Below are positions 47,735 to 59,260 of a stretch of DNA of 64,000 bases, piece after piece. Both the position numbers and the translations under genes were made by a program. The stretch spans positions 10,320,501 to 10,384,500 of the forward strand of contig JAIOJX010000005.1 of NCBI GenBank assembly GCA_022376925.1. The letters run 5' to 3'. How positions within the stretch are numbered: position 1 is the stretch's first letter; each line of letters starts with the position of its first letter. The notes below the pieces were generated by a model. That model did no database searches. It was not told the DNA's origin and saw nothing but the letters and a program-made list of their open reading frames with translations. This DNA is from Tragulus kanchil. Taxonomy: Eukaryota > Chordata > Mammalia > Artiodactyla > Tragulidae.

Positions 47735-48112
47735 AGTTTGCCAGGGCTGCCCGAGACTGGGTAACGTAAACAACAGAAATGTTTTTCCTCGCGTTTTGGT
47801 GGCTGGACATTCAGGATCCAGGTGCCCGCCGGGTTGGTTTCTGTCGAGGCCGCCGCCTCGGCTTGCAGATGGCTGCCGTCTCGCGTGTCCTCACGTGGCC
47901 TCGCCCCTGGGCGTGCACATGCCTCAGGTCGCTTCCTCTTTTCACACAGCAGTCCTCTTGGATCAGGGCCCACCCTTAGGACCTCATTTAGCCTCACTAC
48001 TTCCTTAGAGGCCTTATCACCAAATACGTTCCTGTGGGGGGTTTGGGCTTCATATGCAAATGTGGACAGTCAGCGGGGACACACGCCGTTTCGTCTGTGA
48101 CAACACAGAGTG
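47735..48112 (-). mobile_element. MLT1 (ERVL-MaLR) LTR
   Basis: Reversed MLT1: GAGTTTGCCAGGGCTGCC, GGGTAACGTAAACAACAG, GGTTGGTTTCTGTCGAGGCC, GATGGCTGCCGTCTCGCG, GTGTCCTCACGTGG, CAGGGCCCACCCTTAGGACC and CAAATACGTTCC. It is more CpG-rich than the MLT1 at 1903. Confidence 0.85.
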
Positions 48113-48794
48113 AATTAGTGCCTGTCAAACCATGAAGGCTTGAGAAACTCTTAACTTCCCTGTATTGGTGATAGTCTCTTTACCATCATCATCATCATCC
48201 TTCATGTTTTTTGAAACCCTTGACATGCCTCTTCCTAGTTCAGGCCCCTTCCCTGTTATACCAGGGACCTCACTGTCCCCTTTCGGTCCTGGGATCTCCA
48301 GCCTCCTCACGACAGTGCTACCTGGTTGGAGGCCGAGAGCCAAGCCGCTTGATGTCCGATTTCATGATCTTCTCCGCATCCCCTCTGCCTCCTCTTGAGC
48401 CTCTAGCCACGTCGTTTGCCTGTCGTGCTTGTTCCCTTTCCACAGCATCACTCAACTTGCTGTGTCTGGGGGTCTGGTGGGTAGAATACATACACGTTTA
48501 TTGCTGCAACCTGAGCGGGCAGCACGTGGCAACGAGCCTTTCATCGTTCTCCGGGTTGTTCGTCTCAAAGATACATTGCGTAGATGTTCCGCCGACCTTC
48601 CTCATGGCCTGACTGGTCAGTCCTCACTTTGCACCGCCTCCTGTGTTAGCTCCTGAGTCTGGGCCCCTGGCAGCAAAGCCCTTTCCAACCAGAGCTGAGG
48701 TCCAGCTCCCAGCAGCTGCCCACGGATTGGCAATGACTGTGCCAGCCTGTCTGCCGGGGCCGACCTCGGTTCATGCTGAAGTCACGCTGTTTTG

Positions 48795-49131
48795 GTTTTT
48801 GTTTTTTTTAAAGATTTATTTATTTATTTATTTTGGGCGGGGGTCAGGTTGGGGAGGGAGCTGAGCAGGCGGGCCACTTCTATTGGTCTTTTGTTTCTCC
48901 ATTTTCATCCATCTTTGTTCTTTGACTCCTGTGGGCCTCCCATAGCGGTGGCGTCTGTTGTTGCAGAGCACCGGCTCTGGGCGCATGCGCCCCAGAGCTC
49001 CGGCTCGGTGATTGGACACAGTGGTCCAGCCGCTCCACGGCACGTGGGATCTTCCCAGGCCAGGGCTCGAACCGGCGCCCCTTGCACTGCAAGGCGGTGT
49101 CCTTACGCACTGGACCACCAGGGGAAGCCCA
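48795..49131 (-). mobile_element. Young CHR-type SINE with TSD
   Basis: Reversed: TTTAAAGATT(TATT)n tail, GGGCGGGGGTCAGGTTGGGG module, CATCTTTGTTCTTTGACTCC, and the head with GGGCTCGAACCGGCGCCCC. Target-site duplication GT(C/T)ACGCTGTTTTG at 48781-48794 and 49132-49145 has one change. The second copy at 49881-50217 with its own flanks comes from doubling 16. Confidence 0.92.
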
Positions 49132-49880
49132 GTTACGCTGTTTTGAATATGATATTGCTAAGGCAGAAAGCAGTTTGTCTTGAGGAGGTGAGCGTTTCTC
49201 TTCCAGCTCTCTGTTATTGATTTGCTTAACAATGCCCTACTTGTTTATAGAAAGTATAGACTGTAGGGATGTGTGGTATGTGCCTGTTTGGGCAGGCGAG
49301 CTCAGAATTAGGTTTTCAGAAAAGCAGTTTGTCCTTCGAAGGACGGATGGAGCGAAATTGTCTCTTCAAATCCCTTCTCCGGACCAGCCTCCTCACGACA
49401 GTGCTACCTGGTTGGAGGCCGAGAGCCAAGCCGCTTGATGTCCGATTTCATGATCTTCTCCGCATCCCCTCTGCCTCCTCTTGAGCCTCTAGCCACGTCG
49501 TTTGCCTGTCGTGCTTGTTCCCTTTCCACAGCATCACTCAACTTGCTGTGTCTGGGGGTCTGGTGGGTAGAATACATACACGTTTATTGCTGCAACCTGA
49601 GCGGGCAGCACGTGGCAACGAGCCTTTCATCGTTCTCCGGGTTGTTCGTCTCAAAGATACATTGCGTAGATGTTCCGCCGACCTTCCTCATGGCCTGACT
49701 GGTCAGTCCTCACTTTGCACCGCCTCCTGTGTTAGCTCCTGAGTCTGGGCCCCTGGCAGCAAAGCCCTTTCCAACCAGAGCTGAGGTCCAGCTCCCAGCA
49801 GCTGCCCACGGATTGGCAATGACTGTGCCAGCCTGTCTGCCGGGGCCGACCTCGGTTCATGCTGAAGTCACGCTGTTTTG

Positions 49881-50217
49881 GTTTTTGTTTTTTTTAAAGA
49901 TTTATTTATTTATTTATTTTGGGCGGGGGTCAGGTTGGGGAGGGAGCTGAGCAGGCGGGCCACTTCTATTGGTCTTTTGTTTCTCCATTTTCATCCATCT
50001 TTGTTCTTTGACTCCTGTGGGCCTCCCATAGCGGTGGCGTCTGTTGTTGCAGAGCACCGGCTCTGGGCGCATGCGCCCCAGAGCTCCGGCTCGGTGATTG
50101 GACACAGTGGTCCAGCCGCTCCACGGCACGTGGGATCTTCCCAGGCCAGGGCTCGAACCGGCGCCCCTTGCACTGCAAGGCGGTGTCCTTACGCACTGGA
50201 CCACCAGGGGAAGCCCA
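49881..50217 (-). mobile_element. Young CHR-type SINE, copy in doubling 16
   Basis: The same insertion including both flanking direct repeats (49867-49880, 50218-50231), offset 1086 bp. One insertion event, not two. Confidence 0.92.
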
Positions 50218-50404
50218 GTTACGCTGTTTTGAATATGATATTGCTAAGGCAGAAAGCAGTTTGTCTTGAGGAGGTGAGCGTTTCTCTTCCAGCTCTCTGT
50301 TATTGATTTGCTTAACAATGCCCTACTTGTTTATAGAAAGTATAGACTGTAGGGATGTGTGGTATGTGCCTGTTTGGGCAGGGCGAGCTCAGAATTAGGT
50401 TTTC

Positions 50405-52375
50405 TGACCGTTCTCTTCAAAATTCCATACATTTTTCTTAGCAGGTTAAAATCCCAAACTGGTTCCTAAATTTAAATCAGGTAAAAGGAGAGCTTGGATT
50501 GAAGAGCAGAAATTGTCTCCATAGCTATAGAAACTCGCTCAGAAACCCTTCCTTTCATGGAATATAGTTGTGAAGAACAGGAGCTGCAGAGTAACTCATA
50601 CTTTTTTTTTTTTTTTTTTGGTTTCCGTATAGAACTTTAAAAATCAGATAAAAGTACTTGGTCTCTGGATGTATCAAGGCCATGTACAAATGTTGCAAAC
50701 TTTGAAAACTACGAAGGAAATTTTAAATTGTTTAATCACGATGGAGTAGGAATGGAACACTTTAAATTCTTTTTCTCCCCAGTTTTCCAATTTTCTCACA
50801 ATATAGATATAACAATGTTGTAAAAACCGCAGTGTAAACATTACAGTGACTCATCATCAGTCTAAAGAGTAAAAAATGTGAAACCAACTGATGATGGAAA
50901 ATAACCTACCATTTTGTAGACAGCTTATTTTTAAGTATTCACCAATTTCATAATCGGTTTTTTTGAATGAGAACTTAAGGGTTCTCCTTGACACCTAGAA
51001 CATTCATTCAACAAATTGGTACTGAGTTGGCCCTCTGGGCCCAATGGTCTAGTTATCTCTCTCTAGTGAAAATCAAAAAAGTAAAACCCTCACCTGCTCA
51101 GAGTTCACATTCTGTCTAAGTAGACGGGAAATGATTAAATAAGCCTATGGAGTATTGTCAAGGACTGCTGAGCATTATGAAGACAAACAAAGCAGCAGGG
51201 TAAGGAGATAAATTCAGAGATGTGGGGCATGAATGCAATCATGGAGGCCCCCTGGAGGAGGTGATATTTTGCCCAGAGACCTAAATGCAGTGATTAGGTG
51301 GCTGAAACAGGAGCACTGGTCCTACCACTATTTCTAAACAGTCTGTAACTGGATTCGTGAGCTCTTAAGTTCTTTAAGTGGACTCAGTATGTAACTTAAA
51401 GCCTTTGTGTTGCATTTGCCTCTCTCTGACTGTGATCTGACCTTCAACCCCTAAGTCTGCTTCACCTCCTGGGTGGTACCTCCTCAAGAGACTTCTCTCC
51501 AGCCCTGCGTTCCAGACCCTGACATTGGCATTGACTGCATTCTTCCTAGAACCCTTTTCTCCCAGACATCCATCCACATGGTTCATTGCTTTTTCAGGTC
51601 TTTTCTCAGTGGCCGCTTTCTCCATGAAGGTTCCCTGGGAGCTCTGAATTTTGAATTGTCACTCCTTCCCTAGGTCTGTAGTCCCCTGACCCTGCTCCAC
51701 TCTGTCCTTTCTCTCTTTTTTTCCTTCTCCCTGTTGTCACCTGCAGTCTGTAGATGACATATGTGTTGGGTTAGCCTTTTCCTCATCAATCTCTCCTCAC
51801 TGAAATGAGCTCCACTGGGCAGGGCAGGATCTCTCTGGTTGGCTCACCAATGTTGTAGGCATCCAGCCACCGTCAATAGCATCTGGGACATAATGAATGC
51901 TCAGTATATATTTTATTGGAAACAACAAATGCCAGCCTCAGGCTGTATGTACACATGACTTGATCCGATTACCCGTGTTGGCAAGATCCAGAACACTGGA
52001 GCTCTGATCCCCCTTGTTTGTTCCTCTGTATGGTCCATGAAACATACCTGCCAATATTTACATAGGAAATCTTATATTGGGTGTATATTCATGTATATGG
52101 ATGGAAAATACTCTCCTTACAGATAGCGGCTTCTAAGTGTTATGGAGAAGCATCCTGAAAGTGGTGACCATTTATTTGGCCATTAGTAAAATAGAGACTC
52201 CAACTTAGCAAGAATCTCAAGAGGTTGCCTTGCCTCTTGTTTTTCTAATGTGGACATGAAGCAGCTGCCACCCAGTAAGATGATAGCCTTTTAAAGGTTC
52301 ACAGCCAGCGAGTGTGGACTCTGAAAACCCCTGCTGAGACCTCCTGTCCTTTGTTTGGAACTTCTGTTCTTGTTT
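50405..52375. other. Mostly unique intron sequence
   Basis: It contains a T-run near 50603-50620 and, at about 51120-51300, text similar to a widespread mammalian repeat I cannot name (GATTAAATAAGCC, CCCTGGAGGAGGTGATATTT). No exon signal. Confidence 0.4.
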
Positions 52376-52579
52376 AGTGGCTAAGGCGTGTCTGACTCAC
52401 TGCAACCCCGTGGACCATAGCCCACCAAGCACCCGTGTCCGTGAGATTCTCCAGGCAGGAATATTGGAGTGGGTTGCCATTCCTTCCTCTGGGGGTGTTT
52501 CCCAAACCAGGAACTGAGCGCGCATCTCTTTTGTCTCTTGCATTGGCAGGCAGGTTCTTTGCCCCTGGCGCTACTTGGA
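52376..52579 (-). mobile_element. Bov-tA SINE
   Basis: GGCTAAGGCGTGTCTGACTC, CAACCCCGTGGACCATAGCC, GATTCTCCAGGCAGGAATATTG, GAGTGGGTTGCCATTCC and TTGCATTGGCAGGCAGG are reversed Bov-tA. The second copy at 53476-53679 comes from doubling 17. Confidence 0.9.
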
Positions 52580-53475
52580 ACTTTGTAATATGTACCTGTA
52601 GGTCATCAGAGGGTATTGATACATATGGCTGTTAGTACTTATTGCAGATGACCTCTACAAATAAGCAGAATGCTGTCTAGAGAGAACACTGGGGAGAACA
52701 GTGGTAGATGTTCTGTATTTTTCAACAGGTTTTCCTGGGAGCTCTGAATTTTGAATTGTCACTCCTTCCCTAGGTCTGTAGTCCCCTGACCCTGCTCCAC
52801 TCTGTCCTTTCTCTCTTTTTTTCCTTCTCCCTGTTGTCACCTGCAGTCTGTAGATGACATATGTGTTGGGTTAGCCTTTTCCTCATCAATCTCTCCTCAC
52901 TGAAATGAGCTCCACTGGGCAGGGCAGGATCTCTCTGGTTGGCTCACCAATGTTGTAGGCATCCAGCCACCGTCAATAGCATCTGGGACATAATGAATGC
53001 TCAGTATATATTTTATTGGAAACAACAAATGCCAGCCTCAGGCTGTATGTACACATGACTTGATCCGATTACCCGTGTTGGCAAGATCCAGAACACTGGA
53101 GCTCTGATCCCCCTTGTTTGTTCCTCTGTATGGTCCATGAAACATACCTGCCAATATTTACATAGGAAATCTTATATTGGGTGTATATTCATGTATATGG
53201 ATGGAAAATACTCTCCTTACAGATAGCGGCTTCTAAGTGTTATGGAGAAGCATCCTGAAAGTGGTGACCATTTATTTGGCCATTAGTAAAATAGAGACTC
53301 CAACTTAGCAAGAATCTCAAGAGGTTGCCTTGCCTCTTGTTTTTCTAATGTGGACATGAAGCAGCTGCCACCCAGTAAGATGATAGCCTTTTAAAGGTTC
53401 ACAGCCAGCGAGTGTGGACTCTGAAAACCCCTGCTGAGACCTCCTGTCCTTTGTTTGGAACTTCTGTTCTTGTTT

Positions 53476-53679
53476 AGTGGCTAAGGCGTGTCTGACTCAC
53501 TGCAACCCCGTGGACCATAGCCCACCAAGCACCCGTGTCCGTGAGATTCTCCAGGCAGGAATATTGGAGTGGGTTGCCATTCCTTCCTCTGGGGGTGTTT
53601 CCCAAACCAGGAACTGAGCGCGCATCTCTTTTGTCTCTTGCATTGGCAGGCAGGTTCTTTGCCCCTGGCGCTACTTGGA
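53476..53679 (-). mobile_element. Bov-tA SINE, copy in doubling 17
   Basis: Same insertion as 52376-52579, offset 1100 bp. Confidence 0.9.
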
Positions 53680-54448
53680 ACTTTGTAATATGTACCTGTA
53701 GGTCATCAGAGGGTATTGATACATATGGCTGTTAGTACTTATTGCAGATGACCTCTACAAATAAGCAGAATGCTGTCTAGAGAGAACACTGGGGAGAACA
53801 GTGGTAGATGTTCTGTATTTTTCAACACTGGGTTTCGTGATGAAAGCTCCATTCTACCACAGTCCTGTCACAAAGATTGTACAGCCTGGGTGTGTTTCAC
53901 TCACATGAGCGGTTGTATCACTGATCCAGATGGAAGGAAGACCCTCCCTCTCCATGGAATGAGTGCTCTCGCCCCTGTGTAGGACACGCAACCCTGCAGC
54001 CAACAGGAGCGGGGAGCGGGGGTGTGCATCTGAGTCCAAGGATGGAGCCGAGGCCCCTCCTGGTCCCCGGGTCCCTGGGGGTCTAGTCGCTGCAGTGGCA
54101 GCCAGATCTAGGGGAGAGAGGCAGAATCCCACCAGAAGAGGAAGAAGGGGGGCATGGAGGAGGAGGAGACGAGGAGACCAGACTGTGCGCTAGAGAGCAC
54201 CCTCCCCTTCCCCTGTGCGCTGGGCATTAGGGAGAACATTTCACCGCAAATAATACAGTGCATTGAGGTGTGCTTTTTCGTCCCTTTCTTGAGTTAGGGC
54301 AACATTTTGCAAGGTGTTATTTTTAATGATCAACACAAGCAGAAGCTCCTTGAAATGGAAGATTCTTTTATGCAGAGTCTGTGTGTTTTTCCCCTCTCCT
54401 CAGACATTCATGAGGGGGGATAAAAAAAGGCTGATATTTCAATGAAAA

Positions 54449-55200
54449 GGTCGTCCTCTTTTAAAAATGAAAATAGCAATTCTCGCCTCTATCAGAGGCG
54501 ATGAAGGCGTCGACTTGAACCTTTTCCATCTCGTTGTTTATCTGGCGTCCCAGGTGCGTAGACTGTTTAAAGCCTGGAAGGTCGTGGGAAATGTTTCTCA
54601 CCGTCTTTCCCAGGCGCTGTTGTTTTGTCACATTTTGAGCTGTTTTCGATGTCTCACCTAGAAATGGCATCTTCTGGAAGCTGTGATTTGGAGAAACTGT
54701 GTGAAAATGAAAAGAGTGTTTACTTGGGCCTCGGTGACCCCGAATCCTTCATGTAGCTCCTGGGGACCATGTGCAGGGATTGCCCCAGGGGGTAAACGGA
54801 AAGCAGATTACATGATAAAGAATGGAGGGAAGCTGTGGTCTGGATTCTCTTTCAGTGTCTGTTCTTTTTGGGGAAAACACTATCTCAAGTCAAAAAATGA
54901 ACAAAGTTTTAGTTACAGCTGGGAGCAAGCATTCCCCAGCAAATGAATTCACATTTTGGGGGGAGGAGGATGAACTCTTTTTACATGGCAGGCACCCTTC
55001 TGGACACCCCACATCCCAGGAAGGACAAGGGAGGGCTCCTGACAAATAGAACGTATAGTCCTGGAATGAGTTCAGGTGTTTGATGGTTGTGACAAAGAAA
55101 GTCTAGGGTGTTCCGGGCGGGGTGGCACGGAGGCATTACCCACCCCAGCCTGGAGACAGGGCAGGCATCTTGGAAGGCGTGGTGTCTTAGGGGAACCCTG
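54449..55200. other. CpG-retaining unique block, doubled
   Basis: No repeat that I can name. The first 130 bp keeps several CpGs (TCTCGCCTC, GGCGATGAAGGCGTCGAC, GGCGTCC, TGCGTAG), unusual for intron DNA. CGCCTCTATCAGAGGCG forms a near-perfect inverted repeat. Conserved non-coding function is possible but unproven. Confidence 0.35.
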
Positions 55201-56673
55201 AAGGATGGTGAGCATTATTTTGGAGAAGGTGGGATGGGTCGGGGGATGTTCTCAGTAAAAGGCCCCCACACAGGCAGGCACCAGGTTGATTTGATGCAAG
55301 AGAGTGCATGGCCAGTGTTACCAGCATGTCTGTGGAGTGAGGGGAGTCAGGGCAGAGCTTGCAGACCGGAAAATGATGTTCGGTGTTGGTTCTTCGTCCT
55401 GAGAGCAGCAAGGTCTTCTGGAAGGGCTTTCTGCAGGATCAGATTTGCAGCCTCCTCACTGTGGCTGTGGCAGAGAAGGACGTGGAAAGAGACCAAGGCA
55501 TGAGTCGGGGAGGCCAGTTGGTGGCCTGTGGCTGCGGTTTGACTGACGTGACGGCAAGTCGGAGAAATGGTCGTCCTCTTAAATGAAAATAGCAATTCGC
55601 CTCTATCAGAGGCGATGAAGGCGTCGACTTGAACCTTTTCCATCTCGTTGTTTATCTGGCGTCCCAGGTGCGTAGACTGTTTAAAGCCTGGAAGGTCGTG
55701 GAAATGTTTCTCACCGTCTTTCCCAGGCGCTGTTGTTTTGTCACATTTTGAGCTGTTTTCGATGTCTCACCTAGAAATGGCATCTTCTGGAAGCTGTGAT
55801 TTGGAGAAACTGTGTGAAAATGAAAAGAGTGTTTACTTGGGCCTCGGTGACCCCGAATCCTTCATGTAGCTCCTGGGGACCATGTGCAGGGATTGCCCCA
55901 GGGGGTAAACGGAAAGCAGATTACATGATAAAGAATGGAGGGAAGCTGTGGTCTGGATTCTCTTTCAGTGTCTGTTCTTTTGGGAAATCACTATCTCAAG
56001 TCAAAAAATGAACAAAGTTTTAGTTACAGCTGGGAGCAAGCATTCCCCAGCAAATGAATTCACATTTTGGGGGGAGGAGGATGAACTCTTTTTACATGGC
56101 AGGCACCCTTCTGGACACCCCACATCCCAGGAAGGACAAGGGAGGGCTCCCCTGACAAATAGAACGTATAGTCCTGGAATGAGTTCAGGTGTTTGATGGT
56201 TGTGACAAAGAAAGTCTAGGGTGTTCCGGGCGGGGTGGCACGGAGGCATTACCCACCCCAGCCTGGAGACAGGGCAGGCATCTTGGAAGGCGTGGTGTCT
56301 TAGGGGAACCCTGAAGGATGGTGAGCATTATTTTGGAGAAGGTGGGATGGGTCGGGGGATGTTCTCAGTAAAAGGCCCCCACACAGGCAGGCACCAGGTT
56401 GATTTGATGCAAGAGAGTGCATGGCCAGTGTTACCAGCATGTCTGTGGAGTGAGGGGGAGTCGGGGCAGAGCTTGCAGACCGGAAAATGATGTTCGGTGT
56501 TGGTTCTTCGTCCTGAGAGCAGCAAGGTCTTCTGGAAGGGCTTTCTGCAGGATCAGATTTGCAGCCTCCTCACTGTGGCTGTGGCAGAGAAGGACGTGGA
56601 AAGAGACCAAGGCATGAGTCGGGGAGGCCAGTTGGTGGCCTGTGGCTGCGGTTTGACTGACGTGACGGCAAGT
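54449..56673 (+). repeat. Tandem doubling 18 (54449-55559 / 55569-56673)
   Basis: Two direct copies have an offset of about 1120 bp and a 9-bp join. At least six differences are run-length changes (TTTTAAAAATG/TTAAATG, GTGGGAAATG/GTGGAAATG, GCTCCTG/GCTCCCCTG and others), the clearest sign that long-read error separates the copies. Confidence 0.95.
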
Positions 56674-57110
56674 GGCAGGAATGAGGGTAGTAGGCATGGG
56701 AGAGGGAGGAGGGAGACTGGAGAATTTCAGGAAACATGACTGCTTACATCTGGGGAGTGAAGGGAGCATGCAGGCAATGCTGATACTCAGGGCCCTGGCA
56801 TGGAGTCTTAGTGGACAGGTAGGGGACAGGTGCAGGGACCTAAGAGAAGCAAGCACAGATGATGAAATACCACGATGGGGTGACCCCATGGAGTGTGAGG
56901 TATCCAGACATCTAAGCAGAGCGCTCACTGCACAGATTTTAAACTCAAGTGGGAGAGCTGACTTAGAAATACAGGTTTGGAATGGTCCACGTATAATCAG
57001 TCGTGAAGACATGTGCACTGGTGGTATTTTTAAGAGAAGACGTAGTGTGGGAAAGTTAAGTGGCCCTGATAGAATACCCCTGACACCCCAGCACTGATGG
57101 GTCTGGAAGT
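55201..57110. mobile_element. Unnamed old mammalian repeat (tentative), partly doubled
   Basis: The order of phrases (AAGGATGGTGAGCATTATTTTGG, GATCAGATTTGCAGCCTC, CTGTGGCTGTGGCAGAG, GGCCAGTTGGTGG, then GGTATCCAGACATCTAAG) resembles a long, common mammalian repeat that I cannot name with certainty. The 278-codon frame on the - strand falls inside it. Confidence 0.35.
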
Positions 57111-59029
57111 TAAAACTAAATGATCTGGGAATGATCTGGGAATAAGAAAACTGTCCAGAACTGAGAAGTAGACAGAAAAATAGGAAGTTAACCAAAACCT
57201 TGTAGTCTTGTGGGAGCCGAAAGAACGTGTGGGCAGGAATAAAAATGATTCCAAAGTGCTGACACATCAGATAAGATAGAACATGTCCTTTTGGTTGTTT
57301 TTATGCTGTTAATTGCAGGCTCTTGAGTTCCCTGTGAAGCCAGTGGACAGTCATCAGGGTGTAAGTTAAAACGCTTGTGACTTCAAAAAGGTCAACTCAA
57401 GGAAACTACACCCGTAAGAAAATTTAGACCAACAATCGTCCTGTGTTTTATACTCTAAAGTATCCCAACTGTCTTTTGAGCAAGCTTGGCATTAGTCAGC
57501 ACCCCTTTAATATTTATTGCATGAATGAGTCAGTGAGAGAATGAGTGAGCGAATGGGTCTCACATCCTACCGGCCAGCAGTCGGGCAGCTCCAGGGCTGG
57601 TTAGTTCATGAGCTCAGTACCGCGGTGAAGCGATGCCATCCTCAGGCTCTGGCCCCTCCTGGTGACGAGATGGCTGAGGCAGGGCCGGCCTTACAGGCAG
57701 ACACAGGACACACATCCAGAGGCCAAGACAAGCGTATCTCCCTTCTCGGCGTCTCTTTCTAAGAGCAAGAAAACCTTGACCCAGAGTGTCTCCAGAATCA
57801 CTCTCCTTTCTCACTGCCCAGAAGTTTTAGAAATAACTGCTTAGCTTTTGCCCTAGTTTTGATAGACATTTCCATAGAACAAAGTGTTGCGGGTACAGTC
57901 AGCTCCCGAGAGGTGCTCCCTAGTAGACATTATCTCTGGGAGGCCCAGCAGAATTCCACCCTTCTAACAGCTGGCCCTGGAGCCCAAGCGTGGCATCGGG
58001 GCCAGGTACTTTGGGCGTGGCGACCGTGCCTGCCCACTTCCAATGTCCAATCACTCTGCAATCACTGACCTGCACTGACATTTGTCATGAGAAGGCGAAT
58101 CAAGCTCTGGAAGGTAATAGCTAATAAAAAGGAAGCCAATCATACTTAGAAAAGCTTTCCTGACTGCATGCATTTGCCTCGGACTCACGTAGAGTCAGAC
58201 AAGTCAGTGAGGCCTTCAAGCCTTAACCCCCACGCAAATATCTAGAAATCAAACACATTCTCCTCGGAGCCCTAAGCCCTGTTCCCAGCTCCCTCGTCTT
58301 CTGTCTGTAGAAGACACAGAGCAGCTCCTTATCTCCTTCCAGGATCCTAGTCGGCTCCCGCCAGCAAAGCCATGCTTGTCCTTCCTCCTTCTCTCCCTGC
58401 TCCCAGCCTCCCACCTGCTTGACTCAAGACAGCCTGTCGCCGAGCACCTGGTCCTCCTAGGGTCTCTGGAAACGCCTCTGGGTGTGTATTCTGCAACTCC
58501 ATTCTGGCCTTGCTGTTCCTCTCATAGGGTTACTGCAGAATCAAGGGCCGTAATCCAGTTTGGACTTTACGACCTTTTCTGCCCAGAAAAAGTGTTCCGT
58601 AAATGTCGCAGATGGTCTCTACTAGGCATGTGACTTGGGCTTCTCCTTTGCTGTGTTTCGATGCCCGTCTTCCCTTCCCAGTTCCCCTTCACCCAAGTCT
58701 AGATGCTCGGCTTCCACTCAGAGGAGCTGAGATCCTATCATGAGCTTCAGGATGGCTCCAAAGGCCATGCCCACCCCCTAAGCTCTGTGTTGTGGCTCCC
58801 CGGGCTCCCCCATCCAAGTGTGCCCCAGAGACTTCTTCCCGGTGCTCCTTCCTTCTCACCACTGCAGCTTCTTAAAGAAGGAACTATTAAAGGAACTATC
58901 ATCCCCTGAACGGACCATTCATTGTGATGTGGACCAGGTTCGCAATGTCATTTGAATCTCCTGGTTCCAGAAATGGGTTCCTTTGACATAGTCATTAGGC
59001 CCATTGTTGTGAGATCTTAAGTCTGTCTT
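57111..59029. other. Unique intron sequence
   Basis: No repeat that I can name, no exon signal, no unusual composition apart from a pyrimidine-rich strip near 58370-58420. Confidence 0.45.
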
Positions 59030-59260
59030 GAGCAGTGCTGTTGAGTAGAATTTTCAGCAGTAGCAGGAGTGTTCCACCATCTTTTATTGGCCAACACAGC
59101 GGCCATCAGCCACGTGTGGTTACTGAACACTTCAGATGTGGTGAGCCTGACTGAGGAACTGCATTTTAATTTTATTTAATTTTCACTAACTGAAACAATA
59201 ACTGTACGTTGGAGAGCAGCTCAGCTGGAGAAACAGAACTGCTTAAATTTTAAAGTGGCC
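59030..59260. mobile_element. hAT-like DNA transposon fragment
   Basis: GTGCTGTTGAGTAGAATTTTC, CAGCCACGTGTGGTTACTGAAC, TTCAGATGTGGTGAGCC, CTGAGGAACTGCATTTTAATTT and TTATTTAATTTTCACTAAC follow a non-autonomous mammalian hAT element whose exact name I cannot confirm. Confidence 0.6.

Larger units (their letters stand above)
48298..50404 (+). repeat. Tandem doubling 16 (48298-49316 / 49384-50404)
   Basis: Two direct copies have an offset of 1086 bp and the longest filler of the set (49317-49383, 67 bp). Part of the filler (TCTCTTCAAA) resembles the sequence after copy two, so it may be an error-filled reading of it. The pair contains a young CHR SINE with its target-site duplication. Confidence 0.95.
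51634..53827 (+). repeat. Tandem doubling 17 (51634-52727 / 52734-53827)
   Basis: Two direct copies have an offset of 1100 bp and about 6 bp of filler. I see essentially no differences along the body. They contain a Bov-tA SINE. Confidence 0.95.

Noticed and set aside
56431..57267. A 278-codon open frame on the - strand, the longest in the window
   Set aside because: It has no known domain, is antisense to the gene, lies in what looks like an old interspersed repeat, and part of it is doubled. GC-rich chance frames of this size are not unusual in 64 kb.
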